Notes: generated by a model not told the origin, from the letters alone. 64,000 nucleotides of DNA from Tubiluchus corallicola (GCA_030141605.1 JAQGDQ010000113.1:515501-579500); one strand, 5' to 3'; counted from the first letter of the stretch, positions 1 to 27,485 are shown. Program-made: numbers and translations.

Positions 1-1
1 C

Positions 2-742
2 GTTTTTGTATTCATCGGTGTAGCGGGTACATTGCTTTATATTCGAGTAAAAGGTGGGCTACCATGTAAACAATGGACAGAGCGTGGAAGTTACTCTATA
101 GAAGAAATCTATAATCCTTCGTTTCAAGAATATACTGTCAACAGTGATGACAGCAGCGTTGCTCCAGAAAAATCATCCAAAAAAGGATTTAAAGTTAAAC
201 CGACTAGCATACTTTGTAATAACAAAGAGCAAACCCGCACTCTGGAAAAGCCGATACTTGAGCTTAATGAAGATGAAAACTGCGTTTATTCAAGCAATGA
301 GACAGATGAGCAGTCACTAGAAGAACTTGATGGCAAATTTTCCTCTAAAGACGTTAATATAACCGTCAAACAGACCAGTGACAACAATTTTTTACACTCT
401 CTCACATCAGAAAAAGTAAATGACGAAATTCCCAAAAGAATAACTAGACAGCTAGAAAAAAGTGCTAAGAATTCAGGCAGTGAAGTAACAGAGGAATCAT
501 CGGGTGAAGTCACAAATGACGAAAACAGCTCTGAAATTAGTGGACAAGGATCAATTCAACAAACACATCAGAAACCAAATGCTGGAGCAACGGATTCTAA
601 TAGTAATATAGTTTTTGATATGTTACTCACAGAACAACACACAGATGTAAAGAAAGACTGTAGCACAACGGCATCGGAGACAGACGGATCAACAGCAGAT
701 CATACAGAAGGCGAAACCACTTGTAAAGATAACTCAGAATAA
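2..742 (+). CDS. C-terminal exon of an unidentified membrane protein (partial)
   Basis: The frame is open from the left edge of the window to a TAA at 740-742. The first residues (VFVFIGVAGTLLYI) are hydrophobic and end in a basic KGG stretch, so they look like the end of a transmembrane helix with the rest in the cytoplasm. The tail of about 225 residues is rich in Ser, Thr, Glu, Asp and Asn and has few hydrophobic residues, as in disordered, phosphorylated receptor tails. No enzymatic motif is visible and I do not recognise the family. The upstream exons lie outside the window, so it may be a single-pass receptor or the last helix of a multi-pass protein. An AATAAA overlaps the stop codon (738-743), which is probably too early to be the poly(A) signal. 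Real coding is likely because the frame is long and compositionally coherent. Confidence 0.6.
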   Translation, partial: VFVFIGVAGTLLYIRVKGGLPCKQWTERGSYSIEEIYNPSFQEYTVNSDDSSVAPEKSSKKGFKVKPTSILCNNKEQTRTLEKPILELNEDENCVYSSNETDEQSLEELDGKFSSKDVNITVKQTSDNNFLHSLTSEKVNDEIPKRITRQLEKSAKNSGSEVTEESSGEVTNDENSSEISGQGSIQQTHQKPNAGATDSNSNIVFDMLLTEQHTDVKKDCSTTASETDGSTADHTEGETTCKDNSE

Positions 743-883
743 ATGCGGAAAATTACAATTTTAAATTTACTAACTGCAAAGACTGTGTTTTGTGTTTAAT
801 TAAAAGTCCTATCTAACTAGCTAAACTAAGCATAAAATTATTACAATTCGTGTACTCATTGTTTTCACTTGTAAGTTGCACAC

Positions 884-1100
884 GACACGAATGTAGGTAA
901 AAGTGGGACAGGTAAAAATAGCACAGGAAAAATGGCACAAGAAAAAATGGCACAAATGGAAAAGTTGGTACAATCGATACAGGTAAAAATAGCACACTAA
1001 AAATCGCACAATGAAAACGGCACGGTAGAAATGGCACAGGCAAAAATGGCACAAATTGAAAAGCAGGTAAAAATGCTACAGGTAAAAATGGGACACTTAG
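884..1100 (+). repeat. Degenerate word-like minisatellite (AAAAATGGCACA-type units)
   Basis: About 15 imperfect units of 11-15 bp follow each other, each combining an A-run with a GGCACA, AGCACA or GGTACA word, for example GGTAAAAATAGCACA and GGAAAAATGGCACA. Units vary in length and sequence, so it is not a simple microsatellite. Short open frames across it on both strands are by-products of the repeat. A short copy of the same words in the opposite orientation lies at about 1783-1826. Confidence 0.75.
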
Positions 1101-1782
1101 TAAAATATGAGTTTAGTGTCAGGGTTACTCTGTTTGGGAAAACTATTTTAGTTATTTTTACCTCTGCAATTAAAGTTATGCTTCACGTTTGTTTGGTTGG
1201 TTGTTTTTGTCTGTTATAGCAGTAAGCCTATTACACAAACGCTACCTAAAAGATATCTACGAAACTTTGTGAAGAAGGCGGGTATAAGGTGTCAAAATGG
1301 GCGTTTTTCGCTCGCCCTTTTTTCGCAGAACTTGGCCTAACACTGAACACATGCAAAAAACATTCGTGAAGCACTTCCTAGAGGTCTCAGGGAATGCTTA
1401 GTATTTCTTTTTTATTATCTCCACAAGGACAAAGAACTATGAGTTAGTTACCAGTTCAAGAAATTCTCGCTTAGAAAACTGTGTTACACCGTCTATAACC
1501 ATTGCTTATTAATGTGCATAGATTTACAAGCTGACTTGGTATGTAAATAGGTATGTCAGTCTATGCCAAAATTAATAGTTAAAAGACAGTTGATAAACAC
1601 TATATGGAATATTCGTGAATTATTGATTATAATCCTATTTTGATTCAATATTAATGGACAAAATTAGACGAATAAGTTTAAGATTGTTCGGCTTTGGCAA
1701 AGATCTGCTTCCTACTAAGAGCATTCTAGTTTTATTATAGAAATACTGCAATATGTGTCATTTTTGCTAATTTTCATTTGCG

Positions 1783-1826
1783 CATTTTTTCCTGTGCCAT
1801 TTTTTCCGTTTTTATCTACTTTTCCA
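1783..1826 (-). repeat. Inverted short copy of the 884-1100 word repeat
   Basis: Words such as CCTGTGCCATTTTTTCC are the reverse complement of the A-run plus GGCACA words upstream. With 884-1100 this forms a loose inverted pair about 700 bp apart. This may be two ends of one decayed element, or independent copies. Confidence 0.5.
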
Positions 1827-1829
1827 GTC

Positions 1830-2010
1830 TCACTCTCTCCACGCCAGAAGTATGATCCATGGGAAAGGCAGAGCTAGTACATCTGGTACTTCAGGCGTCG
1901 CAAGAGTTGTCGGAATCATGGTGCTATGCAACATGACCCGCCTATAGGGACTCCAGCTCCGGATATTTCCTTGGGGTTTACTCCCGAAGCCTTTACGACA
2001 ATAACCAAGA
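1830..2010. other. GC-richer block without an identified gene
   Basis: This stretch is clearly richer in G and C than the surrounding AT-rich DNA and begins just after the inverted word repeat. No long open frame crosses it. It could be a fragment of a mobile element or of a displaced exon. I could not match it to a family. The rest of 1101-2400 shows nothing I can name. Confidence 0.3.
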
Positions 2011-2400
2011 CGTGCATATTGTGACGTACGCCTATATGATTACAAGTCTGTTTTGTACTGTACTAGTGTCAACGTGCATGCGAAGCTGAAAGAACATTAA
2101 AAAAATTTTAGACGTAGGCTATACTAATAATGAATTAGAAAAATTCCTCGTAATGTATTGCGTCTTTGTGTTTGAACCTGAAGAACTTGGCTATTTTTAG
2201 TAACGACATTAGGCCTACAATTATAGACCCAATTCTTTGCTAATAAATACGGTTAATAATTAATAAGTTTGTCATACATATTTTAACTGATTGCTTAATT
2301 ATACAAGTTTTGGCTTCTGAGTTTGCAACCTCAAAAAAAATGGAGTTTGAGCCTAGGTAGGGTAATATAATACTAAAAATAAATTACTGAAGCTCCCACG

Positions 2401-2659
2401 TTCGCGTAACGCGCATTCAATTTCTTTATCGTGTCAGTTAAATGGGCGGGAATCAGGAATTTCTAACAAAAAGCGCATTAGTACTGCGCAGCACAGTATT
2501 GCGCGTGTATCCTAGGGCGGGAACTTTTAAGCTCGTGAAAGAGCTACAGTACAGAATGTAAGCGTGGCGTAATTATGAAGTTGTCGCGAGAAACTGTATT
2601 TTTTGTGGTTGTGTATCGCTAGAGTTATTAAGCAACTAAGCCGTGAAATCAACGATAAA
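2401..2659 (+). promoter_or_regulatory. Probable TOP3B promoter with two GGGCGGGAA E2F-type sites
   Basis: Two identical GGGCGGGAA motifs (2444-2452 and 2515-2523) lie upstream of the ATG at 2660, separated by CpG-containing words (GCGCATT, TGCGCAGC, TTGCGCGTG) that recall NRF1-type sites. CpGs are otherwise sparse nearby, so this looks like a CpG-type promoter. E2F control would fit a topoisomerase used with DNA replication; this is inference from motifs only. Confidence 0.45.
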
Positions 2660-5609
2660 ATGTCTACAACGAAAAGAACCGGAAATGATGTGAGGAATTC
2701 AAATAAGAAGAGAAAAAGGTATAAACTTATATGGGACGTTTGTGAAGTCCGAATCTTCTATTCTAAAAGTAAATAGTCACCGAGTTTTACTACTGTTTAA
2801 TATACACTTCGAGTCATATACATCTTCAGTCTCATGGAGACGATCACACGGCTTATCTAACTAACCACACAAACGGTTAGAAGCCTATCACTTCATAGTG
2901 TCAGAAAATTAGTGCTGAAAGACACTCGAATAACCAGGCCAGGTGGCAGCATATTAACATTATGTGAAAGTTGTGCGGTTTAAATGCATGTACTATCTGT
3001 AAAGGTAATCTGCCATGCTGGTGGCAGCCAGGTGTCATTTGCAGCTCCGGATCCAGGACTTATTGTCAGGGAAAGCTTAATTTAAATAGTTGTGCAGGAC
3101 TGAAATCTCCAGATTTTTGGTTGATCTATTGTTTTTTGTGTTCTTAGACGACAAATTTTTATTAAGTTTTGGCCTAACGAGGTTTCTTCTAGCATGACTG
3201 CCCAGGTGAAAAATTATTACAAAAATTTAACCTATATAGGTCTACAATGTGCATGCCCAGCATCGGCACTGTATGAGGCTTGTAAGCACCTGTAATAATT
3301 AGGTTATTAACTACATGCAGGCACTGCATAGACCTTTTGGCATAGGTCTACACAATACATGCACATCTATGTAGTAGAAACATGCTATTTCTTTCCAGTA
3401 ATAATATGTTTGTCAAGCACTGAGACTTTGCTGTGCAATTAAATATGCTAACATTTAATACACTGCTTGGAATGGAACGTTCAGTTTCTTAGCTAAATAT
3501 TGTTTATTTTTTGCCTAGACTGAAGCCAGTCGATTCCACAAGAATAAAGACTGTCTTATGGTGGCCGAGAAGCCATCAGTAGCGAAGTCTTTAGCAAAAA
3601 TTTTGTCTAATGGCAGTGCTGTTACACGAAAAAGTTCAAACGGCGCATGTTCCATCTATGAGTACACTGGAAAATTTATGGACAAAAATGTCAGATTTAA
3701 AGTCACTTCTGTCTGTGGACATGTTATGAATATCGTTTTTCAATCGAAGTTCACCAGCTGGAGTGGGAATCCAGCTGATTTGTTTTGGGCTCCCATTGAA
3801 AAAACGGAAACGTCGCCAAAGCTGAAAATACCTCGTTTTTTGGCGCAACAAGCAAAGGGGGCTGATTATTTAGTGCTGTGGTTAGATTGTGACAGAGAAG
3901 GTGAAAATATTTGTTTTGAAGTGATGGATGTGGTACAAGGTGTTATTTGTTTATCAGGCAATGACGAGCAAACAATTTTCCGGGCTCGCTTTAGTGCAAT
4001 CACCGATCAAGACATCTGGAATGCTATGGAGAATCTCGGTTCTCCCAATAAAAATGAAGCATTGTCAGTAGATGCTCGTCAAGAACTAGATTTAAGAATT
4101 GGTTGGGCTTTTACTCGATTTCAAACAAAGTACTTTCAAGAAAAGTATAGCAACTTGGCTGGCACAGCAATCTCATATGGTCCTTGTCAGATGCCAACAC
4201 TAGGCTTTTGTGTGAATAGGCACGATGAAATTAGATCATTTAAACCAGAGCCATATTGGGTTCTTCAAGCCCAAATTGAAGGGCAAAATGGTAACACAAT
4301 AAAGATTGACTGGAACCGCATCAGAGTATTTGACAAGGAGTTAGCTCAGATGTCTTTTAACAACGTGAAATGGCGTAACATTGCCATAGTAACAAGTGTC
4401 AATAAAATAGAGAAAGTAAAGCATCGCCCTCTTGCTTTAAATACTGTCGAGTTCATGAAAGTTGCCAGTTCTGCACTAGAAATGGCACCACATCACACTA
4501 TGATGGTTGCTGAAAAACTGTACACTCAAGGGTACATTAGTTACCCGCGAACAGAAACAACATCATATCCGGAAAACTTTGATTTTCTGGGGACACTTCG
4601 GCAGCAAGTGGTTTCCAAAGAGTGGGGAAATGTCGTGTCAGCACTTTTGGAATCTGGAATTCAGAAGCCTCGAGAAGGCTACGACGCAGGTGACCATCCA
4701 CCCATTACTCCACTAAAGTTTGCTAGTGAGGTAGAAGTTGGCTCAGAAGGGTGGAAACTATATGAGTACGTCACTAGACATTTCATTGCTACTTTGTCAG
4801 CAGATTGTCATTTCTTGCAGACAAACGTCACATTTTCTGTTGGAGCTGAAAAGTTCACATTAATTGGTAAAGAGGTGACTGATCCGGGTTATACAGCACT
4901 GATGACCCAGCAAGCAATTCCCGCAGAAGAGAATCTGCCCCCCTTTCAGATAAATGACTTATGTCCTTTGAAAGATGTGAAACTGTTAGAACGCAAAACC
5001 AACCCTCCTAATTATTTAACAGAAAGTGAGGTTATAACGCTGATGGAAAAGCATAGCATAGGCACAGACGCTAGCATTCCAGTTCACATAAACAAAATTG
5101 AGCAGAGAAACTATGTTACAATCGGTGCTGGTCGTAGACTAATACCAACTCCTCTCGGAATTGCCCTGACATATGGATACCAAAAAATTGATCCGGAACT
5201 CATACAGCCCCATATGAGGTCTGCCATGGAGGAGCAATTAAACCTGATTGCTCAAGGTAAAGCCGAGTTTCAAGCTGTTCTTCAGAAAGCCCTGGAAATA
5301 TTCAAGCTGAAATTCCAAAATTTTGTTACACATATTGGCAAAATGAATGAATTATTTGAATTGGCAGAACAGCAGCATGTATCTGCAAAAGTGCAGCACC
5401 AACCAAATACGCCATCAACTGTCACACGAGGAAGAGGACGGGGCAAATCTAGAGAACGTGCGCTATCAAAACCAAAAAGTAAAAAGCTGCAAGTAGGTAA
5501 AGCAGCTCGTGCACAACAGGCACACCATCAATCAGCTGTGTCAATGGCCACACGTGGAAGAGGACGGGACAGATCTCGAGGACGTGGGCAAGAAAAAGTC
5601 AAAAAGTAA
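2660..5609 (+). CDS. TOP3B: DNA topoisomerase III beta (type IA), zinc-finger-less form
   Basis: Type IA topoisomerase that cuts and passes single strands; TOP3B also acts on RNA in animals. Exon 1 is 2660-2718 (start MSTTKR, basic KKRK end) and exon 2 is 3530-5609, joined through the acceptor AG at 3528-3529; the product is 712 aa. The TOPRIM start MVAEKPSVAK is followed by TSVCGH and the DxDxE metal triad in LDCDREGEN (D139, D141, E143). VDARQELDLRIG and the active-site block YTQGYISYPRTET follow, with catalytic Tyr358 (codon 4542-4544). LDCDREGENICFE and the KYFQ/ISYGPCQ blocks match TOP3B rather than TOP3A. Vertebrate TOP3B is about 860 aa and has several CxxC zinc fingers before an RGG tail. 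Here the fingers are absent and the catalytic core runs directly into Arg-Gly repeats. A more upstream acceptor (3517-3518) would put the conserved IKTVL out of frame. Confidence 0.9.
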
Positions 5610-5639
5610 AATCGCCCAAAATGATACAATTCTTGCATC

Positions 5640-5750
5640 ACAGACAGTGCTGTTTCTTACTTCTTCACGAGAAAGAGGGCGGAGGAGATACAGGGGCTAT
5701 GGACGTAGTAAGCTAAAGGTTAAGTGGACGTAGTAAGCTAAAAGTTAACA
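5640..5750 (+). repeat. Third Arg-Gly repeat module after the TOP3B stop, with a 25-bp tandem duplication
   Basis: Modules encoding RGRGR-type sequence occur at about 5421, 5547 and 5667. The third (RERGRRRYRGYGR) lies beyond the TAA at 5607-5609 in the +1 frame. That frame is open from before the stop to 5733. A 25-bp unit starting GGACGTAGTAAGCTAAA is repeated at 5702 and 5727. This looks like a decayed or frame-shifted part of the same tail. Confidence 0.5.
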
Positions 5751-5811
5751 AGTCATAATTAACTGCCTCCTAAAAGGAATGTTTTCTGGGGAAAATTAGA
5801 AACATTACATC

Positions 5812-5871
5812 ACATGGTATGGCATGATATGGTATGATATGATATGATATGATTGATATGATATGATATTT
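5812..5871. repeat. TATGA pentanucleotide microsatellite
   Basis: About a dozen imperfect TGATA/TGGTA units. It directly abuts the 3' end of the minus-strand LINE fragment, so it is probably the tail of that element rather than an independent microsatellite. Confidence 0.7.
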
Positions 5872-6436
5872 TTATTGCAAACCACAGTTCATTTTACAAA
5901 ATACAACATCACACATTTACACTCATATTACTAAAAAAAATAAAATAAAGAAAATTACAAAAATAATAACGATAAATAAATGAGATTACATTGAAAAGAG
6001 ATACACAATGATTATGAGCTAATGGACCAATATTACATACAACAAAAATCGAGTTAATTACAGTATAAAAGTACATGCCAATTTCTTCTAATAGGAGATG
6101 CAAACGCTATATCATATTTAGCCTTTTCTATAGACTATAGACACATTTTCTATGTATAACATCAAAATAAATTAATCCATAGTTTACACACCACGTTCTA
6201 GCACTAGCATCAAATGGTTGATAAAAACTTTTGCGCAATGATGTATTATAAGCAACTTTTAAAGCATACAAATTATAATTATAGTAGTTCATGCAGTAAA
6301 AGTTCGTACAGCAAGAATTGTATAAAAGTTTCTTTACATGAACCAAACAGTAACTAAATTTGCGTATTAAGTGCTTATCTCTACAACACAATAAATTATT
6401 GCACTTACACTTGCAGATTTCCTCATTTACAGTCAA
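5872..6436 (-). mobile_element. 3' end of a non-LTR retrotransposon (RT C-terminus relic)
   Basis: Reading the minus strand, 6128-6436 encodes a stretch with VAYNTSLRKSF, DASAR, VNYGLIYFD and RKCVYSL. This resembles the domain after the reverse transcriptase in CR1/L2/jockey-type LINEs (VAYN..LR....SAS..FV......RK..YS). The frame then continues through stops into a non-coding tail that ends with AATAAA (plus-strand TTTATT at 5872-5877) and the pentanucleotide run. The fragment is therefore 5'-truncated and dead. Family assignment is from memory of the motif, without a search. Confidence 0.55.
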
Positions 6437-6439
6437 TTA

Positions 6440-7858
6440 TGAAAATAATGGTAAACTTTGTGTATTTCTATCGTTATTTTTTGAAATATTTATTTTCGAG
6501 TAAGACGTATTTTAACGATATAATTTTTAGTTTACTGAAGTAGCGCATATGTTTTGCGACATTAATACAAATACAGTATGTATAGTATATCCTTACAGTT
6601 GTTTATCGAAAGCTATTTATTAAAAAGATTTAATTCATAAAAATATAAAAAAATTATGCAACTTACACTAAATTGACTTGCCTTATTTGACTCTACATCG
6701 AACTAAATACAACAGTTTTCACTCGAAAACAAACAGACCAGTTTATGAGCCAGATTAATGTATGATTATCAATAACAAGAATAAGAATAATTGTAAGGTT
6801 TTTGCCTGCGTCTTTGAGAAATGCATTATAATAATTATGAAAATAATTACGTGTATTTCCTTTGTTACGAAAACTTTATACGTGTATCCTTATGAGGCAA
6901 TGGACGAGGAGTCTCATAAGTTTAGCTTAGTAGGCAGCATGATTTGTAGTGCAACATAGACAATTTCTGCCTGCATGTTAACACTTGTGTTCGCTCAGGT
7001 GATGAAGTCACATGAAACAGCGCAGTGTGCGTCGATGCTGACGCAAAAAGACAAAGACAAAGTTTTTGAGACAAAGAAAAAACAAACGCACAAATGTCTC
7101 GCGCCTAAGCAAGCCAGCGCTCAGTGTCTAATTTTTCTGTGCTTGCCTGTCCCCTCCCTCCTCTGTTGCAGTTTTGTTATACCATGCCCATTCTGTTTCT
7201 GGTGCATTGTTTAGACAAACTTTAAACTTTTTGCTTCCAAAACAGACTGATAAGTAGTTAAGGACAATTAACCCTAGCTATACAATGACTAGTAAGTAGG
7301 TAGGAAGCAAGCAAACTAGCTAACACAGACAGGCTGCCAAATTATTACACAAAATTTAGAAAACTACGCACAGATAGATAGGTGTAGATAGAAAAATCGA
7401 TAAGCAAGCAGATACTAACGAAAGTAGGTCGGTGGTTTGACGGGCTTGTAGGCAATTAGTAAAAAAAGACAAAGTTTCACGACTAGTAGAAAAACGTAGG
7501 TCACTCAGTCCATGAAAATGCATTTATCAATTCCGCAGCTCAGCCTTTGCTTTGGACGCCAAGTAATGACAAAATGGCAATTTACTTTGAAGCTGGTTTC
7601 GTGGTAAGGGTACCAAATGAAACGTCTGTGAGCACTTTTATTGCTAGCTGAACAAATGATAATCAACAGTATAACAGATGTTATTTAATATTCACTCATT
7701 TTTTTATACCAGCTAATAGGCAGCATAAATTTCATTCAAATTTTTATGGAGTGGTCATATAATTATAATGAACACTGATCTAATCTCTCGGACAGTATGT
7801 AACACATTAATCAAGTTATCTAGTGTTTACTACTATAGTCATCTATGATGTTTACTAG
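6440..7858. other. Intergenic stretch, nothing identified
   Basis: AT-rich sequence with short open frames only, none with recognisable protein motifs or splice context. I see no RNA gene or clear repeat here. Confidence 0.5.
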
Positions 7859-8262
7859 GGGTGAGCATCGAACGTTCGAATCGAATTCGAACGCTCGAAT
7901 TCGATTCGAACGAGTTTTTTCAGTTCGAACTCGATTCGAATCCAAAACTATAGATTCGAATAATTCAGCATTTGAATCACATATGTTCTTTATCACTAAA
8001 ACGATTGAAACATCATGCAATTAGCATAATTTAGCTGTGATTTCTGCACACGATGTTAAAGAAATTACTAGTCGTTTTATTGCAGAACAAAATCTAGTGA
8101 TATGCATGATCTTTGTAAGACTAATTTTTAATGGTGGTTCGAAAATCTTTCAATATCAATTCGAATTCGAAACACTGAAGTTCGGTTCGATTCGAATTCG
8201 AAAGTCACAAATTCGGTTCGATTCGAATTCGCTTTCTGGTAGAGAATGCTCACTTTTAATGT
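7859..8262. mobile_element. hAT-like MITE with GAATTCGAA subterminal repeats
   Basis: The left end TAGGGGTGAGCATC and the right end, read in reverse as TAAAAGTGAGCATT, form imperfect terminal inverted repeats. Inside both ends are dense TTCGAATTCGAA/TCGATTCGAA arrays in mirrored orientation, with about 200 bp of unrelated DNA between them. Flanks ATGTTTAC and ATGTTCCA may be a decayed 8-bp target duplication. Short TIRs, subterminal repeats, an 8-bp target site and no transposase are typical of non-autonomous hAT elements. Frames of 66 and 110 codons across it are artefacts of the palindromic words. Confidence 0.6.
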
Positions 8263-9314
8263 TCCAAGAAGGTAAAGTCATCTATGGTCTTTACAAAGAA
8301 GGATTTGCATACGTTATAAGACACACTTCAAATGCTCATAATCTAACCAGATGTCCTGTTAGATCATGAAGAGCCAAACTGTGAATATGGCTTGGGCGCA
8401 TTCTGGAATGAACTCTCTTAGAAAAGGTTGGATTCTAGGTCACGCGTAATTCAATGTGTTGTGGAGAACGAGCTGCGTTGGTAATGAATTCCAACTGAAT
8501 AAAATGCGCTTAGGGATTAGGTTTAATGATTTCCCATAATAACTGCACTGGTCTGCTGGACACGGTTGTCAGTAAGAAACCGCAAAGACGACAGCTTCTC
8601 ACTTATATCAATTTCATCCAAAAACATCTTATCAACACACCATTAGATATCAAAAATGCAGAGACATGGGAGATTGCAAGTGACAGGGCAGCATGGAGTA
8701 AAGTGATCAGATGGTTGTCAGCGTCGCAGCTATGTGCCATCCTCTTTTCGAATAAATAATGTGTTATTACTATTAGAATTCTGTCGGTCAAACTGCTACT
8801 AAATCTTCGTCAAGCATTCGCGGAAACAGGAGCAACTCCAAAAATGACTTTAGTATTGTAAAAAAATTACAGGTATCACAATTATATTAATTTGTATTCT
8901 TAGTCTATAATTTAAGTAAGAAGTTGGAGTATCGTGTAAGCTGGAGTATTTCTCTAATATAACTTAGTTCAATTTATTTTAATTTAGTTTATGGAACTTA
9001 AAAAACTTTCATATGATATTGTGTATGTAAGGCTGGAGCAGTTTAATTTGAAGTGTTACCAGCATGGGCATCACAATGTCTCATTTTATTGATATTGATG
9101 ATTATCGGGACAGGAAATCTTCCTGCTTTGATTTTTTATTATAAAATTTTTCGTAATTTTACAGATGTCAGCATATCGTTTTACTTTTGCAACATCGCAC
9201 TGATTTAGTCTTGATAGCCGCAAGCTGTTGTGTCACGCCAGGATTTGGTGTGCTTTAATTACTGGATTAGATTGGTTTTTTTCTGTTCTCGATGTGAGTT
9301 TAGCCCCAATATAT

Positions 9315-9430
9315 CTTTTTGCAGTGGTCTGATCTGGGACTGGTCTGTCTTGGATCTGGTCTGTGGCTGGTTTGTCAGGGGTCTGGTCTGTCTGAGGCCA
9401 CATTTGTGACTGTTTAGTCTGGATAGTTAG
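9315..9430 (-). repeat. Degenerate GGTCTG word repeat
   Basis: Around ten irregular units built on GGTCTG, such as GATCTGGGACTGGTCTGTC. On the minus strand they read as an Asp-Gln-Thr/Pro-rich peptide (DQTPDKPATDQIQD) in a 113-codon frame, which I take to be a by-product of the repeat. The same word in the opposite orientation (CCAGACCA, GACAGACT) recurs at 9825-9895. Confidence 0.6.
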
Positions 9431-9824
9431 GGGTACCTTTTTAGGCTGAATACTACTATAAAAATGAGGATTAATGGTTACACGTAGGTCATCAATGCAA
9501 CAAATGTGAAAATGGACTCCATTTTTCATGTCATCGTTTGGAATTGCTTCAAACAAAGTCAGTATAGTAGCCAATGTAAAAAAATTGACAGTTCAATTCT
9601 CCCATCCAACCTCAAAAGAGGATAGAGAGCCACCCTTTGGTGACAAGTATAATGCAAATGAACAATGCCATCAGTGAGGATAGAACAAGCTATCAGATGA
9701 TCAATAAAAGTTGCACAGCAGTTGTTCACCTTGTGCTCTCCTGGTGCCTCCTTGCATATCAAAATGCAGTATCAAAACCAAAAAATAGAACAAAAGTATG
9801 TAATGTATTTAGCCTTGACACGTC

Positions 9825-9895
9825 AGGTCTCAGACAGACTATGGCCCAAACGGATCAGCCAAAGACCACACCAGACCAAGCTGGAACCAGACATG
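9825..9895 (+). repeat. CAGACC word repeat, opposite orientation to 9315-9430
   Basis: CAGACAGACT, CACCAGACCA and AACCAGACAT words recur with irregular spacing and are the complement of the GGTCTG words 400 bp upstream. The two blocks form a loose inverted pair. Confidence 0.45.
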
Positions 9896-10067
9896 TAAAA
9901 CAGAAAGAACGTGACCCGATCCAACATGACCCACCTTCAGATAACAATCACTACTACATTAGCTTGTTAAGTAATGCATCATTTTTGCTATATAATTATG
10001 GTTACGTAATGATGCAAAATTTGTTTCATGATGACTGTTTTTGGGATTTGTTACATAATCAGCATTT

Positions 10068-10069
<2 letters not shown>

Positions 10070-10098
<29 letters not shown>
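10070..10098. repeat. AT dinucleotide microsatellite
   Basis: About 14 uninterrupted TA units. Confidence 0.95.
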
Positions 10099-10464
10099 CT
10101 TTGTTAGCAATGATCCTTTTGTTACGTAATGAACCTTTACAAGTCATTAGTATTGTTTCAATCTTAAGTAACTGCAAACTGCATGACTATTCTCCTTTAC
10201 CTTGCCTGCTTGCAATTATGAGTGTGAAAGACAGATCTATGCAAAAAACTTCAGATTACCAGAAATGCTAAATGGTCTTTTGACAACCAAAGCATGACTC
10301 TGCTTTCAAAATATTGTAAGTTGTTAAATAGATCTCTTTTATTTGCTGTCTTTTTAAATCCTCGGAAACAAAAATTGAATAGACATTGAATTGTTAATTA
10401 CATTTTCTAAATTGCAGTTTGACATTAATTTAGGCTTCATTATTTCTTGGAACAAATTGCTGAC

Positions 10465-27431
<16,967 letters not shown>

Positions 27432-27485
27432 GTTTAGTTTGCTTATTGTATGTCCTAACTGAAGTAGAAGTTTTTATGTCTGTGA

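Larger units (their letters stand above)
8263..10464. other. Intergenic stretch upstream of the NRAMP gene
   Basis: An open frame at 8526-8759 (+) has a run RRQLLTYINFI..W.IASDRAAWSKVI that faintly resembles the C-terminal tail of some LINE polymerases (ADRDxWR). I cannot confirm it. Word repeats and an AT microsatellite are listed separately. No gene is supported here. Confidence 0.3.
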
